A stretch of 37,385 nucleotides of DNA from Gammaproteobacteria bacterium (GTDB lineage: Bacteria > Pseudomonadota > Gammaproteobacteria > Pseudomonadales > PIVM01), in NCBI GenBank assembly GCA_003353945.1, contig PIVM01000041.1, positions 1 through 37,385 on the forward strand. The letters are read 5' to 3'. The notes below the pieces were generated by a model that was given only the letters and a program-made list of their open reading frames with translations, searched no databases and was not told the origin of the DNA. Below are positions 19,424-29,185 of this stretch, piece after piece (within the stretch, counting starts at the first letter, position 1; each line of letters starts with the position of its first letter). A program made the translations under genes and the position numbers.

Positions 19424-20167
19424 TTATAGCTTTAGAAATCGTTGCAACAAAAGCAATACTTCCTGCATGCCAGACGCCATAACACGTTCGATCTCTTCCA
19501 TAGTAATAATGCCTTCACTACGACCAGCAGCCCGATTTACGACCAGGCAAACTGCGGCATAGGGCAAATCCAGTTCACGCGCCAGAACAGCCTCCGGCAT
19601 TCCTGTCATACCGACAAGATCACAACCGTCACCAGCCATGCGATCGATCTCGGCAGCCGTTTCCAGTCTTGGCCCCTGAGTGGCGCCATAAGTAGCTTCA
19701 CCAATATAGGGTATGTCAGTTTGTTCGACTGCATCCAATAGCCGTTGTCGCAATAATTCATCGTATGGGCTGGTGAAATCAACGTGTTGCAATGGCACAT
19801 CACAACTGTCGGAATAACTATGCTCACGACCGTAAGTATAATCAATAAGTTGATCCGGGATGACCACCACACCAGCATCCATATCTTCAGAAATTCCACC
19901 GACTGCATTCACCGCAAGAACACTATTCACCTTCAACTCTTTTAAGGCCCATAGATTTGCCCGATAGTTAATACAGTGTGGCGGTATGCGATGCGGGTTG
20001 CCATGACGGGGCAGAAAAACCAGCTCATGCTGTTCGAAACGGCCCATCAACAATGAAGCGGAAGGCTCTCCATAAGGCGTCTCAATTGAATTCTTGTCCG
20101 TCATTTCAAAACCGGGCAGCTCACTCAAACCTGTGCCCCCAATTATGGCGATCCTATTTTCTGTCAT
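19424..20167 (-). CDS. S-methyl-5'-thioinosine / purine nucleoside phosphorylase
   Basis: This 247-residue cytosolic phosphorylase is of the MTAP/MTIP family. It opens with NRIAIIGGTGLSELPG and carries the phosphate-binding PRHGNPHRIPPH segment and AVNAVGGI, followed by GPRLETAAEIDRM and GCDLVGMTGMPEA near the base-binding site. In Pseudomonas the neighbour of mfd and csiV acts on methylthioinosine from the methylthioadenosine and quorum-sensing salvage route. The same activity is likely here, but adenosine-type specificity cannot be excluded. I chose ATG 20167 because GAGGAG lies 10 nt upstream; the longer start at 20185 lacks a ribosome site. It overlaps the upstream MscS-type gene by 14 nt. 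Confidence 0.9.
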   Translation of the reverse strand: MTENRIAIIGGTGLSELPGFEMTDKNSIETPYGEPSASLLMGRFEQHELVFLPRHGNPHRIPPHCINYRANLWALKELKVNSVLAVNAVGGISEDMDAGVVVIPDQLIDYTYGREHSYSDSCDVPLQHVDFTSPYDELLRQRLLDAVEQTDIPYIGEATYGATQGPRLETAAEIDRMAGDGCDLVGMTGMPEAVLARELDLPYAAVCLVVNRAAGRSEGIITMEEIERVMASGMQEVLLLLQRFLKL

Positions 20168-21281
20168 CTCCAGAAAACTCCTCATTTTGATGGTTAACTA
20201 AAAGTCCATCAGGCAATTTAACAGTGGATGTAGGGTACGCCATATCAGCGCCATGTTCGCTAATTATGTGCAATATTTTCAGCAAGACATCTTCTTTTAT
20301 TTTATGAAAATAAACCCATTCAGTTGTTTTGGTAAAGGTGTACACAAAAAAATCGAGCGAAGAAGAGCTGAAGGTATTGAAATTAACAATCAAGGTTTTC
20401 GTGTTGTCGATTTCTGGATGTGTTTGCAGCATAGCTCTAACGGAGTTCACAATGTCGGCAAGCTGATCAGCATCATCATAACGCAAACCGATTGTTTCAA
20501 AGATGCGCCGATTTTCCATCCGGGAAGGGTTTTCCACAGCAATATGGGTAAACACTGCATTCGGCACATATAAAGGCCGCTTGTCAAATGTGCGAATCCG
20601 CGTCAAACGCCACCCGATATGCTCAACAGTGCCCTCTATCTCCTTGTCAGGTGATCGCACCCAGTCACCCACACTAAAAGGGCGATCCATATAAATCATC
20701 AAACCACCAAAAAAATTGGCCAGTAGATCTTTTGCGGCAAAACCCACTGCAATTCCACCAATACCGCCAAATGCCAACACACCCTGTATGCTGTAACCCA
20801 ATGACTGAAGAATCACTAATACGGCAGTAATGATGACGGCAGCACGCAACAAGCGTCCAATTGCCATAATGGTTGTTTCATCGATACCCTCTTCTGTATC
20901 AACATTCGCACCAACAACCAGTTTCAATTCCACTTGCTTGATGAAACGAACCACAAACATAGCCAGCAATACGATAATCAACACATCCCTGGCCACACTG
21001 ACTGCTAGCAGAATAGAGGTGCCTGACTGTTTATCGACCAACTCTGCAGCCCAGGCTATGCCAATTACCCAAATCAGATAGGCAACAGGCCGGGACATTG
21101 ATTCGAGTAGAATATCATCCCAGAGGTTTTTAGTTTTCTGCAGTTGCAACTGCAAACGATATAGGACTCTCACAGCAACGAAGTGGGCTAGCAAGGTAAG
21201 TACGACAACAACAAACACTTCAGCTGCCCATCCGTAGCCTTCCTGCACCACATGCTGCCACCCGCCGCTTAGCTTATCCAT
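20154..21281 (-). CDS. MscS-family mechanosensitive channel
   Basis: This 375-residue inner-membrane protein has four to five predicted helices in the first 190 residues. The MscS pore-lining motif GIGGIAVGFAAKDLLANFFGG (residues about 175-195) is followed by the beta domain signature RPFSVGDWVR and VEHIGWRLTRIRTFDKR, then a cytoplasmic alpha/beta cage. It resembles the YbdG/YnaI-like minimal or five-helix branch. It should open on membrane tension to release small solutes under hypo-osmotic shock. It is upstream of and overlaps the phosphorylase gene, so the two are probably co-transcribed. Confidence 0.92.
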   Translation of the reverse strand: MDKLSGGWQHVVQEGYGWAAEVFVVVVLTLLAHFVAVRVLYRLQLQLQKTKNLWDDILLESMSRPVAYLIWVIGIAWAAELVDKQSGTSILLAVSVARDVLIIVLLAMFVVRFIKQVELKLVVGANVDTEEGIDETTIMAIGRLLRAAVIITAVLVILQSLGYSIQGVLAFGGIGGIAVGFAAKDLLANFFGGLMIYMDRPFSVGDWVRSPDKEIEGTVEHIGWRLTRIRTFDKRPLYVPNAVFTHIAVENPSRMENRRIFETIGLRYDDADQLADIVNSVRAMLQTHPEIDNTKTLIVNFNTFSSSSLDFFVYTFTKTTEWVYFHKIKEDVLLKILHIISEHGADMAYPTSTVKLPDGLLVNHQNEEFSGDDRK

Positions 21282-21455
21282 GGAATATGCTCTTTGTGTT
21301 ATCTACTTGTCATTGGAAGACACATCACTGATGAAACTATAAACTGATGCTGTAACAATATGGCAGTCCAGTAAAAAAATCCAGTTTCAATAACACGAAT
21401 ATAAACGCGAAAATCGTGTGGATTCTCATACATTATGCTTGCACACTCATACAGG

Positions 21456-21471
21456 CTGGATATAATGCCAG
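21456..21471 (+). promoter_or_regulatory. LexA (SOS) box 1
   Basis: CTGGATATAATGCCAG fits the gammaproteobacterial LexA operator pattern CTG-N10-CAG exactly. It lies 42 bp upstream of the lexA start, as expected for autoregulation. Confidence 0.75.
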
Positions 21472-21474
21472 TAG

Positions 21475-21490
21475 CTGTATACATTCACAC
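21475..21490 (+). promoter_or_regulatory. LexA (SOS) box 2, degenerate
   Basis: CTGTATACATTCACAC matches the LexA consensus except for the final CAG to CAC change. It sits 3 bp after box 1. Two adjacent boxes are also found in front of E. coli lexA. Confidence 0.55.
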
Positions 21491-21512
21491 CATCTAATCT
21501 GGAGCCATAACA

Positions 21513-22109
21513 ATGGAAAAGTTAACTGCTCGACAAGCTGAAGTGTTGGCGCTAATCAAACGCCATATTGAAGAGAGCGGCTACCCACCCACTCGTGCCG
21601 ATATCGCCAAGAAACTTGGATTTCGCTCCCCAAATGCGGCAGAGGAACATTTAAAAGCACTGGCCAGAAAAGGCGCCATAGAAGTAATACCTGGTGCATC
21701 GCGAGGAATCAGACTTCCTGAGAGCGCAGGTATTCCAATTGTGGGGCAGGTAGCTGCTGGCGACCCGATTCTTGCCGAGCAAAATATTGAAGATTACTGT
21801 GATATGCCCTCCTCTTTTTTTAGTCCTTCGGCAGATTACTTTTTACGGGTACGAGGAGAGAGTATGAAGGATATCGGTATTATGGACGGCGACCTACTGG
21901 CAGTTCACCGGACTCAGGAAGCTCAAAACGGACAAATTGTTGTTGCTCGGTTGGAGAACGAGGTCACCGTGAAACGATTCAAACGCACTCGTAGTCGCTA
22001 CCAGGTGATGTTACTCCCAGAAAATGAAGATTTTAATCCAATCGAAGTGGATTTGCGAGAACAACTATTTGCCATAGAGGGAGTTAGCGTCGGAATAGTT
22101 CGCCGATAA
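21513..22109 (+). CDS. lexA: SOS repressor LexA
   Basis: This 198-residue repressor of DNA-damage genes has an N-terminal winged helix (1-68, with [20 protein letters not shown]) and a C-terminal self-cleaving peptidase domain. The cleavage site Ala82-Gly83 lies in VAAGDP, the nucleophile Ser117 in RGESMKDIG, and the general base Lys154 in EVTVKRF. All three are shifted by two from the E. coli numbering, so the protein should be functional. It is preceded by two SOS boxes. Downstream there is no sulA, which follows lexA in pseudomonads; instead a convergent small gene and a shared terminator are present. Confidence 0.98.
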   Translation: MEKLTARQAEVLALIKRHIEESGYPPTRADIAKKLGFRSPNAAEEHLKALARKGAIEVIPGASRGIRLPESAGIPIVGQVAAGDPILAEQNIEDYCDMPSSFFSPSADYFLRVRGESMKDIGIMDGDLLAVHRTQEAQNGQIVVARLENEVTVKRFKRTRSRYQVMLLPENEDFNPIEVDLREQLFAIEGVSVGIVRR

Positions 22110-22133
22110 TAAAAACCAGAAAAAAATAACTTA

Positions 22134-22173
22134 AAAACGGTCCAAATGCTTAAACAAACAGTTGGACCGTTTT
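22134..22173. terminator. Bidirectional terminator between lexA and a convergent gene
   Basis: A 12-bp perfect stem (AAAACGGTCCAA at 22134-22145, complement at 22162-22173) has a 16-nt loop. The A-rich left side and T-rich right side allow it to act on both strands: for lexA and for the small minus-strand gene ending at 22207. Confidence 0.8.
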
Positions 22174-22208
22174 GTTTTAATATTTGTTTTAATATTTGTT
22201 TTAATATT
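22173..22208. repeat. 12-bp tandem repeat x3
   Basis: TGTTTTAATATT is repeated three times without mismatch, directly after the terminator stem and running into the stop codon of the convergent gene. It is probably a simple slippage expansion. Confidence 0.85.
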
Positions 22209-22452
22209 AGTGAAGTGTTCGTTCAACCTCTTCATATTCAGCAACACATCCGCGTTCTGCCGACATATCAGAAAACGCCTGAACACCTGCCTGGATCATC
22301 GCCTTAGCTATTTCCAAACGCATAGCTGGCATATAACCCTTTGATTCTTCTGAAAAGTGAATATTAATTAATGGTTCTCCCTCACCGTCTGCACGCTGTA
22401 AAGCAATATCGCCATTCGGCAGTTCCACAATCTCCAACAAGGATGATTCCAC
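22207..22452 (-). CDS. Conserved hypothetical protein
   Basis: This 81-residue acidic soluble protein starts MESSLLEIVELPNGDIAL, with a beta-rich first half (ALQRADGEGEPLINIHFS). A helical second half contains AMRLEIAKAMIQAGVQAF, which resembles the C-terminal motif of a small uncharacterised protein that I recall near lexA and topA in pseudomonads. No catalytic motif or signal peptide. It lies between lexA and topA in a syntenic position, which supports it as a real gene of unknown function. Confidence 0.75.
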   Translation of the reverse strand: MESSLLEIVELPNGDIALQRADGEGEPLINIHFSEESKGYMPAMRLEIAKAMIQAGVQAFSDMSAERGCVAEYEEVERTLH

Positions 22453-22524
22453 GAGCTGTACCCCTTTATCCGCTCTTAAAATGCTGCAACTGTCAACCAG
22501 TTTACAGACTAATCCGTATGTGGG

Positions 22525-22790
22525 CTAGTCCAATCTGTCCGCAGATAGCAGCTTCATCAACAAAAGGGCCGTGAAAACAGCACATTGTCTCACGATCTTT
22601 TGACCCAGTTTCTGCGTTGCATCAAGCGTTATATGGGCCACTACGCCCAAGGCGTTCAGCGTGCCCCTTGATACGCCCCGCTTAAGGCGCCTACTGTTGG
22701 TGAAGCTGAACCAAAATTCTACACAATCTAGGGAGCAATTTTTCCATTCCAAGCCCCCAAGGTCCAAAGAAAAAATATCGATTCCCAAAC
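22525..22790. repeat. Possible dispersed intergenic element downstream of topA
   Basis: This stretch fills most of the 345-bp gap between topA and the small gene. Translations of both strands look like the spurious proteins often annotated from short dispersed repeats in marine gammaproteobacteria (for example KLGQKIVRQCAVF on the minus strand). I recognise the style rather than a named family. No terminal inverted repeats or target duplications are evident. Confidence 0.3.
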
Positions 22791-22797
22791 TAGGGTT

Positions 22798-25467
22798 TTA
22801 ACTGGTTTTCTTTTTCGAAACTGGCTGTGTTTTTTTCTTTTTTGGCTCCTGAACTTCCCAAACATCATTCCGATAAAACGCCTTCCACCCTGTTACTTTT
22901 TTATCAACCTCCGTCAATAAGTACTGTTCTTTCGACTTTCGACTATATCGAATAATGCTGGGGTTACCCTCATCATCTTCCCGTGGCGCACTCATTAAGT
23001 AGTTGTATTTAGGATCAATTTCCGTTTTATGCGGAAGAATTTCTGACAACAGGGGCGCTCTGGTTTCCCTGTTTTTCGGGAATTTACTGGCAGCCAAGAA
23101 CATGCCAGCCGCTCCATCTCGCAACACATAGTGATCATCCACTTTTTCACACGCCAGCTCCGGCATGGGTACCGGGTCCATTTTGGGTGGTGCAGCCTCA
23201 CCGTTTTTTAACAACTTACGTGTATTTTTACAAGACTCATCGGTACAACCAAAATACTTGCCAAATCGGCCTGACTTTAACTGCATTTGCGCACCACATT
23301 TGTCGCAATCGATGACAGGGCCATCATAACCTTTGATTTTGTAAGTACCTGCTTCCACTTCAAAACCTGTGCAATCCGGGTTATTTCCGCAAACATGCAA
23401 TTTGCGCGTCTCATCAATCAAATAGCTTTGCATAGCTGTATTACAGAGCTTGCAACGACGCTTAGCGCGCAATGCCTTGGACTCGCCTTCCTCATCCTTC
23501 TCGACATCAACCGCTTCGTCTCCAGAAGTCAGATTCAACGTCTCTTTGCAACGTTCCTTTGGAGGCAATCCATAGCCTGAACAACCCAGAAACACGCCTG
23601 TACTCGCGGTTCGAATTTGCATCGGACGCTCACATGCGGGACATTGAATATCCGTACTCGTAGGTGCATTGGCTCGCATTCCTTTCTCTGCGTGCTCCGC
23701 CACCTCCAACTTCTGTGAAAAGTCCGCATAAAACTGATCCAAGATGGTGATCCAATACTGCTTACCCTTTGCTACTTCATCCAGAGTCTCTTCCATCTCA
23801 GCGGTAAAACTGTAATTCATCAAATCAGAAAAATTCTCCACCAGTCGATCCGTGACAATATCCCCCATCTTTTCCGCATAAAACCGCTTATTTTCCAGGC
23901 CGGCGTAGCCTCTATCCTGAATCGTGGAAATAATTGAAGCATAGGTTGAGGGTCGTCCAATACCGCGCTTCTCCAGTTCTTTTACCAAACTGGCTTCAGA
24001 GTAGCGCGGTGAAGGTTTGGTAAAATGCTGGCTGGGCAGCAAGTTTTGCAATAACAAGGTATCTCCCGTTTTCACATCGGGTAACACGACGTCATCTTCC
24101 TTAGAACTCTGTGAGGGCAACACCTTGGTATAACCATCAAATACGATAATCCGACCACGAATGCGCAATTCAAAGTCACCGGCTTCAACAACAATACTGG
24201 TGCTCGTATATTCTGCATCGGTCATCTGGCAGGCTAGAAACTGACGCCGAATAAGCTCATATAAGCGCTCTGAATCCCGTTCCATTTTGACAAGCTGCGT
24301 TTGCAGAAGATTTACATCAGAGGGCCGAATTGCCTCATGCGCTTCCTGAGCACCTTCTTTGCTGCTGTAGCTCCGCGGATCTTCAGGCAGGTATTTCTTG
24401 CCGTAGTTCGAATCGATGAAATCCCGACAAGCTGCAACTGCATCCTGGCTAAGATTGGTGGAATCGGTTCGCATGTAGGTGATATAACCAGCCTCATACA
24501 AACGTTGCGCCAACATCATGGTTTTCTTAACACTGAAACCAAGACGATTACTGGCAGCTTGTTGCAATGTTGATGTGATGAACGGTGCATTGGGTTTCGA
24601 TCGTGAGGGCTTATCTTCGCGCTTTAAGACTCGGTAGCCCGCTCCACCCAAACTAGCCAGTGCAGCATCTGTTTCTTCTTTGCTCCCAGGCCTGAACACT
24701 TTCCCTGCTTGTTTTTTGACATCGAGCAATAGAGGATCACCCACTGTCGTTTGGCAGTCCGCCTGTACGATCCAGTACTCTTCCGGGATAAACGCTCGAA
24801 TCTCACGCTCTCGGTCAACAATTAGACGTACAGCAACCGACTGCACGCGCCCAGCTGACAGTCCTCTAGCAACTTTGGCCCATAACAGAGGCGACACCAT
24901 AAAGCCCACAACACGATCTAAAAAACGTCTCGCCTGTTGCGCGTTGACCCGATCCATATCCAGGTCGCTGGGGTGTTCGAAGGCCTCCTTGATGGCATTT
25001 TTAGTAATTTCATTGAACACTACTCGTCGGTATCGACTCTCATCGCCACCAATAGCCTCTTTCAAATGCCACGCAATTGCTTCTCCCTCTCTATCCAAAT
25101 CCGTCGCCAGATAGATTTGATCGGCATTCTTAGCTAACTTTTTCAGCTCAGTGACAACTTTTTCTTTGCCCGGCAATATTTCATAATTGGGATTCCAATC
25201 ATGTTCTGGGTCTATTCCCATCCGTTTAACCAACTGCTCCCTGGCCTTACGTTGTTTATGCAGGATTTTATCTTCGGGATTCAGCTTGCGGGTCAGTGCA
25301 GCCGCCTTGGCGCGTGCTTTCGGGTCTACCGGTTTTTTATTGCTGCCACTGGTTGGCAAGTCTCTGATATGACCAACACTGGACTTGACCACAAAATTGG
25401 AGCCCAAGTATTTATTAATGGTCTTGGCTTTGGCCGGTGATTCTACAATGACGAGTGATTTGCCCAT
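22798..25467 (-). CDS. topA: DNA topoisomerase I
   Basis: This 889-residue type IA topoisomerase relaxes negative supercoils. The TOPRIM domain begins [17 protein letters not shown], with the acidic metal site [13 protein letters not shown]. The catalytic tyrosine is in [16 protein letters not shown] near residue 330. Three four-Cys zinc ribbons follow in the C-terminal third (CPAC...GC...C, CKLCNTAM...[15 protein letters not shown]...GCTDESC). The protein ends in a Lys-rich tail. Length is normal. It is divergent from the membrane-anchored protein gene at 25717 across a 249-bp region with a hairpin. Confidence 0.98.
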   Translation of the reverse strand: MGKSLVIVESPAKAKTINKYLGSNFVVKSSVGHIRDLPTSGSNKKPVDPKARAKAAALTRKLNPEDKILHKQRKAREQLVKRMGIDPEHDWNPNYEILPGKEKVVTELKKLAKNADQIYLATDLDREGEAIAWHLKEAIGGDESRYRRVVFNEITKNAIKEAFEHPSDLDMDRVNAQQARRFLDRVVGFMVSPLLWAKVARGLSAGRVQSVAVRLIVDREREIRAFIPEEYWIVQADCQTTVGDPLLLDVKKQAGKVFRPGSKEETDAALASLGGAGYRVLKREDKPSRSKPNAPFITSTLQQAASNRLGFSVKKTMMLAQRLYEAGYITYMRTDSTNLSQDAVAACRDFIDSNYGKKYLPEDPRSYSSKEGAQEAHEAIRPSDVNLLQTQLVKMERDSERLYELIRRQFLACQMTDAEYTSTSIVVEAGDFELRIRGRIIVFDGYTKVLPSQSSKEDDVVLPDVKTGDTLLLQNLLPSQHFTKPSPRYSEASLVKELEKRGIGRPSTYASIISTIQDRGYAGLENKRFYAEKMGDIVTDRLVENFSDLMNYSFTAEMEETLDEVAKGKQYWITILDQFYADFSQKLEVAEHAEKGMRANAPTSTDIQCPACERPMQIRTASTGVFLGCSGYGLPPKERCKETLNLTSGDEAVDVEKDEEGESKALRAKRRCKLCNTAMQSYLIDETRKLHVCGNNPDCTGFEVEAGTYKIKGYDGPVIDCDKCGAQMQLKSGRFGKYFGCTDESCKNTRKLLKNGEAAPPKMDPVPMPELACEKVDDHYVLRDGAAGMFLAASKFPKNRETRAPLLSEILPHKTEIDPKYNYLMSAPREDDEGNPSIIRYSRKSKEQYLLTEVDKKVTGWKAFYRNDVWEVQEPKKKKTQPVSKKKTS

Positions 25468-25593
25468 ATTTGACTATTTTTTATACCAGTTCGAAAATAG
25501 AGTTGAAACAAGGCGACATATATAGAGGTTCCTTATAAGCCGGTCAAGCATTGTTTTTATTAAGGTAGTTCAAAAAAGCCAGTTCGTGTTAAT

Positions 25594-25624
25594 CTTTGCA
25601 GCGCACTATACACCTGCTGCAAAG
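25594..25624. other. Perfect 9-bp inverted repeat in the topA divergent region
   Basis: CTTTGCAGC (25594-25602) and its complement GCTGCAAAG (25616-25624) flank a 13-nt loop. It lies about 127 bp upstream of topA and 92 bp upstream of the plus-strand gene. It could be an operator or an mRNA leader hairpin; no T-run follows, so it is probably not a terminator. Confidence 0.45.
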
Positions 25625-25716
25625 CATCTTATCCTTCTGTTTTAACAATGAAAATTTGTATACACATGACTTTGGTGCCATAGTCACTGTAACACGATGA
25701 TTGATAAGAAAGGTTT

Positions 25717-26418
25717 ATGTCTTCAATTACTTATCTTGCTCTATTACTAGGGATTATTGTCGTTTCCCTGACTGCTAGCGCTCTAGCACACTACAGCCAG
25801 ACAAAACGAATTAAGAAACAAAAAACGTTGCAGCGACTGCGACGTAGCGCAGACCATTTCGCTGAATTAGCAGCACTGCTGAATAAGATTTCTTCCCACA
25901 AATCAATGGCTGCTGAGTTGATTGGTATGGCTATTAACAACTATCAGCGCATATTACAAATAGAACCCGATACGGAGTATGCATCGGCATCACTGCAGAA
26001 TGCACGCGAGCTGGCGCAATCACTGTCCCGCCCAAGTCAACCCTCTTCTGAAGATGGACTTTGCAACAGTGATATGGAAATTTATCGCACTAAGTCCATG
26101 CTTAACGATGCTGAAAAGATATTCCGCAAAATCCTAGCACGAGGTGATTTGGACCAAGAGCTGTTTAACGAATATCACAATGAACTTATTTGGCTTTACG
26201 TGCAGGTTGAAGTGGATTCTCTGGTACAACATGGGTCCAGAGCAAAAGAACGCAAAGATAAGGTAAAAAGTCTTGCCTATTATCAAAAAGCGCTGAATGT
26301 TCTTAAAAAAAGCTCCGTCAATGATGACCGCAAACAGGAAAGAATCAAACTTGTTGGCCAATTACTCACCACCAAGAAAGAGCCAGCACCAATAACAGAT
26401 CAGGCTAAAAACAGCTAA
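25717..26418 (+). CDS. Membrane-anchored helical-repeat protein, unknown
   Basis: This 233-residue protein is not recognised as a named family. One N-terminal membrane helix (about residues 5-26) is followed by a basic stretch (QTKRIKKQK) that favours a cytoplasmic remainder. The rest is highly helical with TPR-like spacing (NNYQRILQIEPDTEYASASL; KEYHNELIWLYVQVE-type segments; KSLAYYQKALNVLKK). A ribosome site GAAAGG is close to the ATG. Its stop overlaps the stop of the convergent DUF1653 gene (CTAA). A scaffold role is plausible but unproven. Confidence 0.75.
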   Translation: MSSITYLALLLGIIVVSLTASALAHYSQTKRIKKQKTLQRLRRSADHFAELAALLNKISSHKSMAAELIGMAINNYQRILQIEPDTEYASASLQNARELAQSLSRPSQPSSEDGLCNSDMEIYRTKSMLNDAEKIFRKILARGDLDQELFNEYHNELIWLYVQVEVDSLVQHGSRAKERKDKVKSLAYYQKALNVLKKSSVNDDRKQERIKLVGQLLTTKKEPAPITDQAKNS

Positions 26419-26642
26419 GAGGGTGAGGGCTCCAGCAACTGAAATCGCGCCACTAGACCGGACTCGCTGTCGACCAACTCATTGAACATATGTGCCGGTC
26501 TTACCCACATTAACTGTTCCGCCTCGTAAAGAGGCTGATAAACCACCAACTCTTCTTCAGTCTCACTGTGCCGCGCAACACCGATGACTCGGTATCGTCG
26601 CCCTTTAAAATGCTGATAGACACCTGGTTCAATATTTGTCAT
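26415..26642 (-). CDS. DUF1653 domain protein
   Basis: This 75-residue soluble protein starts MTNIEPGVYQHFKGRRYRV and contains GVARHSETEEELVVYQPLY and LWVRP-like MWVRPAHMFNE, which are the family hallmarks. I chose ATG 26642 since AGGTGA lies about 8 nt upstream; the open frame continues 27 codons further with unrelated sequence. The DUF1653 function is unknown. The gene also occurs near topA in pseudomonads. It converges on the helical-repeat protein gene with overlapping stops. Confidence 0.85.
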   Translation of the reverse strand: MTNIEPGVYQHFKGRRYRVIGVARHSETEEELVVYQPLYEAEQLMWVRPAHMFNELVDSESGLVARFQLLEPSPS

Positions 26643-26789
26643 AAAAACTTCACCTGCTATTTTTGAGTCACTTATCCTATGATATGGTATGAAAAACGGG
26701 ATCATGTGGGAGCTGACGTCCAACTTCTGTTTTCATAGATGGTCCTCTGACCAGTTTTTTATCGGATGAATCTATCGTGGGGAGATCAC

Positions 26790-27230
26790 ATGTCAGATTA
26801 CAAACATATTCTCATCGGAATTGATCTTAGTCCAGAGTCTCATAAGGTAGCCGATCGCGCCAAAGCGATAGCCGATGCATTCGGTGCAAAAATGAGCCTC
26901 ATTCATGTCATTGAGCCTCTCAGTTTTGCCTATGGAGGTGATCTGCCACTGGATTTTTCCAGTATTCAGGATGAAATTCAGCATCAGGCCCGCAAACAAT
27001 TATCCAACCTTGCCAGCAATTTGGCCATTCCCAATGAAAGACAGTACCTTGTACTGGGCCGACCGGAAAGGGAAATACGCAGCACTGCCGAAACCATCGA
27101 AGCCGATCTAATTATGGTAGGAAGCCATGGTCGTCATGGTTTTGCACTGCTGCTCGGCTCAACCTCCAACGGTGTCTTGCACGGCGCACGCTGTGATGTG
27201 TTGGCGGTGCATGTAGATCAAGAAGATTAA
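26790..27230 (+). CDS. Universal stress protein (UspA family)
   Basis: This 146-residue cytosolic Usp domain protein opens YKHILIGIDLSPESHKVADRA. It carries the nucleotide-type motif VGSHGRHGFALLLGSTSNGVLHGARCDVL (G-2x-G-9x-G-S/T pattern), suggesting ATP binding. Start ATG 26790 has GGGGAG 6 nt upstream and gives the standard length; an in-frame ATG eight codons earlier is not needed. The family protects cells in stationary phase and stress; the specific partner is unknown. Confidence 0.93.
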   Translation: MSDYKHILIGIDLSPESHKVADRAKAIADAFGAKMSLIHVIEPLSFAYGGDLPLDFSSIQDEIQHQARKQLSNLASNLAIPNERQYLVLGRPEREIRSTAETIEADLIMVGSHGRHGFALLLGSTSNGVLHGARCDVLAVHVDQED

Positions 27231-27243
27231 AGCCATTCATGAA

Positions 27244-27274
27244 ATACCCAGAGGGGGCCAGCTTCTCTGGGTAT
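27244..27274. terminator. Hairpin between usp and uup
   Basis: A perfect 10-bp stem (ATACCCAGAG at 27244-27253, complement at 27265-27274) with an 11-nt loop lies between the convergent usp and uup genes. No T-run follows on either side, so it is a likely but not classical terminator. Confidence 0.6.
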
Positions 27275-27283
27275 GTATGAAAG

Positions 27284-29185
27284 CTATTCTGCGGCTGCAT
27301 CCAAATCGGACCACCGCTCATAAAGCCTATCCAATTCCTGTTCGGTCTCTGCCAATTCAGTCAGGCTCGCTGCAACATGTTGGTGGCTCTGGTCATAGAA
27401 TCCCGCCTCTTGCGCTGCTTCGCGCAATGACTCCAGCTGAGCTTCCATCTGCTCTATTTTTTGCGGTAGTTCGTTTAACTCAAGTTGCAATTTGTAGCTT
27501 AGCTTTTTTTTCTTAGACTCAGGTTTTGTTTCCTTAAGCTTGGATTTTGGCACTTGCTGGGATAATTCCTGACTCTTTAGAGGATTTTTCGCTGGCCACT
27601 CCCCGCCCTGACGAACCCAGTCAGAGTAACCGCCGACATACTCCTCCACCCCAGCCTCACCGGTGAACACCATGGTACTGGTGACGACTCGATCCATAAA
27701 ACTGCGATCATGGCTAACCATCAGGACGGTCCCCTCAAACTGTGCCAATTGCTCTTCAAGTAGTTCAAGGGTTTCCAAATCCAGATCGTTGGTGGGCTCA
27801 TCGAGCACCAACAAATTAGCGGGTTTACTGAACAGCTTGGCCAGCATCATGCGATTACGCTCACCGCCTGATAGTGCTTTGACCGGTGTTCTTGCCTGAT
27901 GGGGTGTAAATAAAAAATCGCCCAAATACGAGATAATATGTCTTTTATGCTCATTGATTTCGACAATTTCTCGACCTTCAGCAATGTTATCCATCACTGA
28001 TTTTTCCAGATTCAGTTGTGCTCTTTCCTGATCAAAATAGGCGACTTCAAGCTTCGTGCCCAATTTTACTGAACCGGAATCGGGCGATAATTCACCGAGC
28101 AGTAATTTGATCAGGGTTGTTTTACCAACACCGTTTTCACCGATAATACCAATTCGGTCTCCACGTATAACAATTGTCGAAAAGCCCTTTATGATCGACA
28201 AATCCTGGTAGGCATAATCCATGTCCTTCACTTCAACCACTAGTTTTCCAGATAATTCTGCTCCGCCGACCGCCAATTTCGCGTTTCCCATGCGCTGTCG
28301 CCGCTTTAAACGCTGATCGCGCAAAGACTCAAGCGCTCGCACCCTGCCTTCGTTACGTGTTCTGCGCGCCTTAATACCTTGTCTTATCCATGTTTCTTCT
28401 TCGGCAAGCCTTTTATCGAACAGTTTATTATGTGCCACCTCCAGATTAAGCAGGCGGTCGCGCTCTTGAAGAAAATCAGGATAACTGAGTTGAAACAGAT
28501 TCAGTTTACCGCGATCCAACGAGACAATTGCCGTCGATATCACTTCGAGGAAAGCCCGGTCATGAGAGACAAAGACAATCGCGCCTCTAAAGCTGGTAAG
28601 CTGGGATTCCAGCCACTCAATGGTTGGAATATCCAGATGATTCGTTGGCTCATCTAATAACAAAATATCCGGCTCACTGACCAATGCCTGCCCCAAAGCC
28701 ACTCGGCGACGCCATCCACCGGATAGTGTTGACATGCATTGTTCAGCAGGCAAGCCCAGTTTGGATATCACACTGTCCACTTTCTGCTGAAATTGCCAAG
28801 CATCTGCAGCATCAATCTGTTGTTGCACACGCTCCATAGCCTTCAGTGCTGCCGCATCAAGCTGAGATTCGGCTAACTGATGGTATTTCACAATAAGATC
28901 GCTGATGTCAGATAATCCTGAAGCCACATAGGCGTAAACCGATTGTTCCACTTGAGGTGGTATTTCCTGAGACAGGCGCGCAACACGCAAGCCATTACGT
29001 CTCCACAACGTACCGCTATCGGCCTGAACGCTGCCGTCTATCACTTTCAACAAAGTGGATTTCCCTGCGCCGTTTCGACCCACGAGAGCAAGTCGATCCC
29101 CTCGTTTGACAATTAAATCTGCAGCGTCCAACAGACAATGCAAACCGTAACTTAGGTTAAGCTGTTCAATTCTTAATAATGGCAT
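27284..29185 (-). CDS. uup: ABC-F ATPase Uup
   Basis: This 633-residue cytosolic protein has two ABC ATPase domains and no membrane segments, the ABC-F layout. Domain 1 carries GRNGAGKST, LSGGWRRR and LLLDEPTNHLD. Domain 2 carries GENGVGKTT, LSGGERNR and LVLDEPTNDLD. The linker between them is the ABC-F P-site tRNA-interaction type. The C-terminal 90 residues form a Lys/Glu-rich coiled coil as in Uup, which binds branched DNA and influences transposon excision and ribosome function in E. coli. Length fits Uup rather than the shorter EttA or longer YheS. It is divergent from slt. Confidence 0.93.
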   Translation of the reverse strand: MPLLRIEQLNLSYGLHCLLDAADLIVKRGDRLALVGRNGAGKSTLLKVIDGSVQADSGTLWRRNGLRVARLSQEIPPQVEQSVYAYVASGLSDISDLIVKYHQLAESQLDAAALKAMERVQQQIDAADAWQFQQKVDSVISKLGLPAEQCMSTLSGGWRRRVALGQALVSEPDILLLDEPTNHLDIPTIEWLESQLTSFRGAIVFVSHDRAFLEVISTAIVSLDRGKLNLFQLSYPDFLQERDRLLNLEVAHNKLFDKRLAEEETWIRQGIKARRTRNEGRVRALESLRDQRLKRRQRMGNAKLAVGGAELSGKLVVEVKDMDYAYQDLSIIKGFSTIVIRGDRIGIIGENGVGKTTLIKLLLGELSPDSGSVKLGTKLEVAYFDQERAQLNLEKSVMDNIAEGREIVEINEHKRHIISYLGDFLFTPHQARTPVKALSGGERNRMMLAKLFSKPANLLVLDEPTNDLDLETLELLEEQLAQFEGTVLMVSHDRSFMDRVVTSTMVFTGEAGVEEYVGGYSDWVRQGGEWPAKNPLKSQELSQQVPKSKLKETKPESKKKKLSYKLQLELNELPQKIEQMEAQLESLREAAQEAGFYDQSHQHVAASLTELAETEQELDRLYERWSDLDAAAE

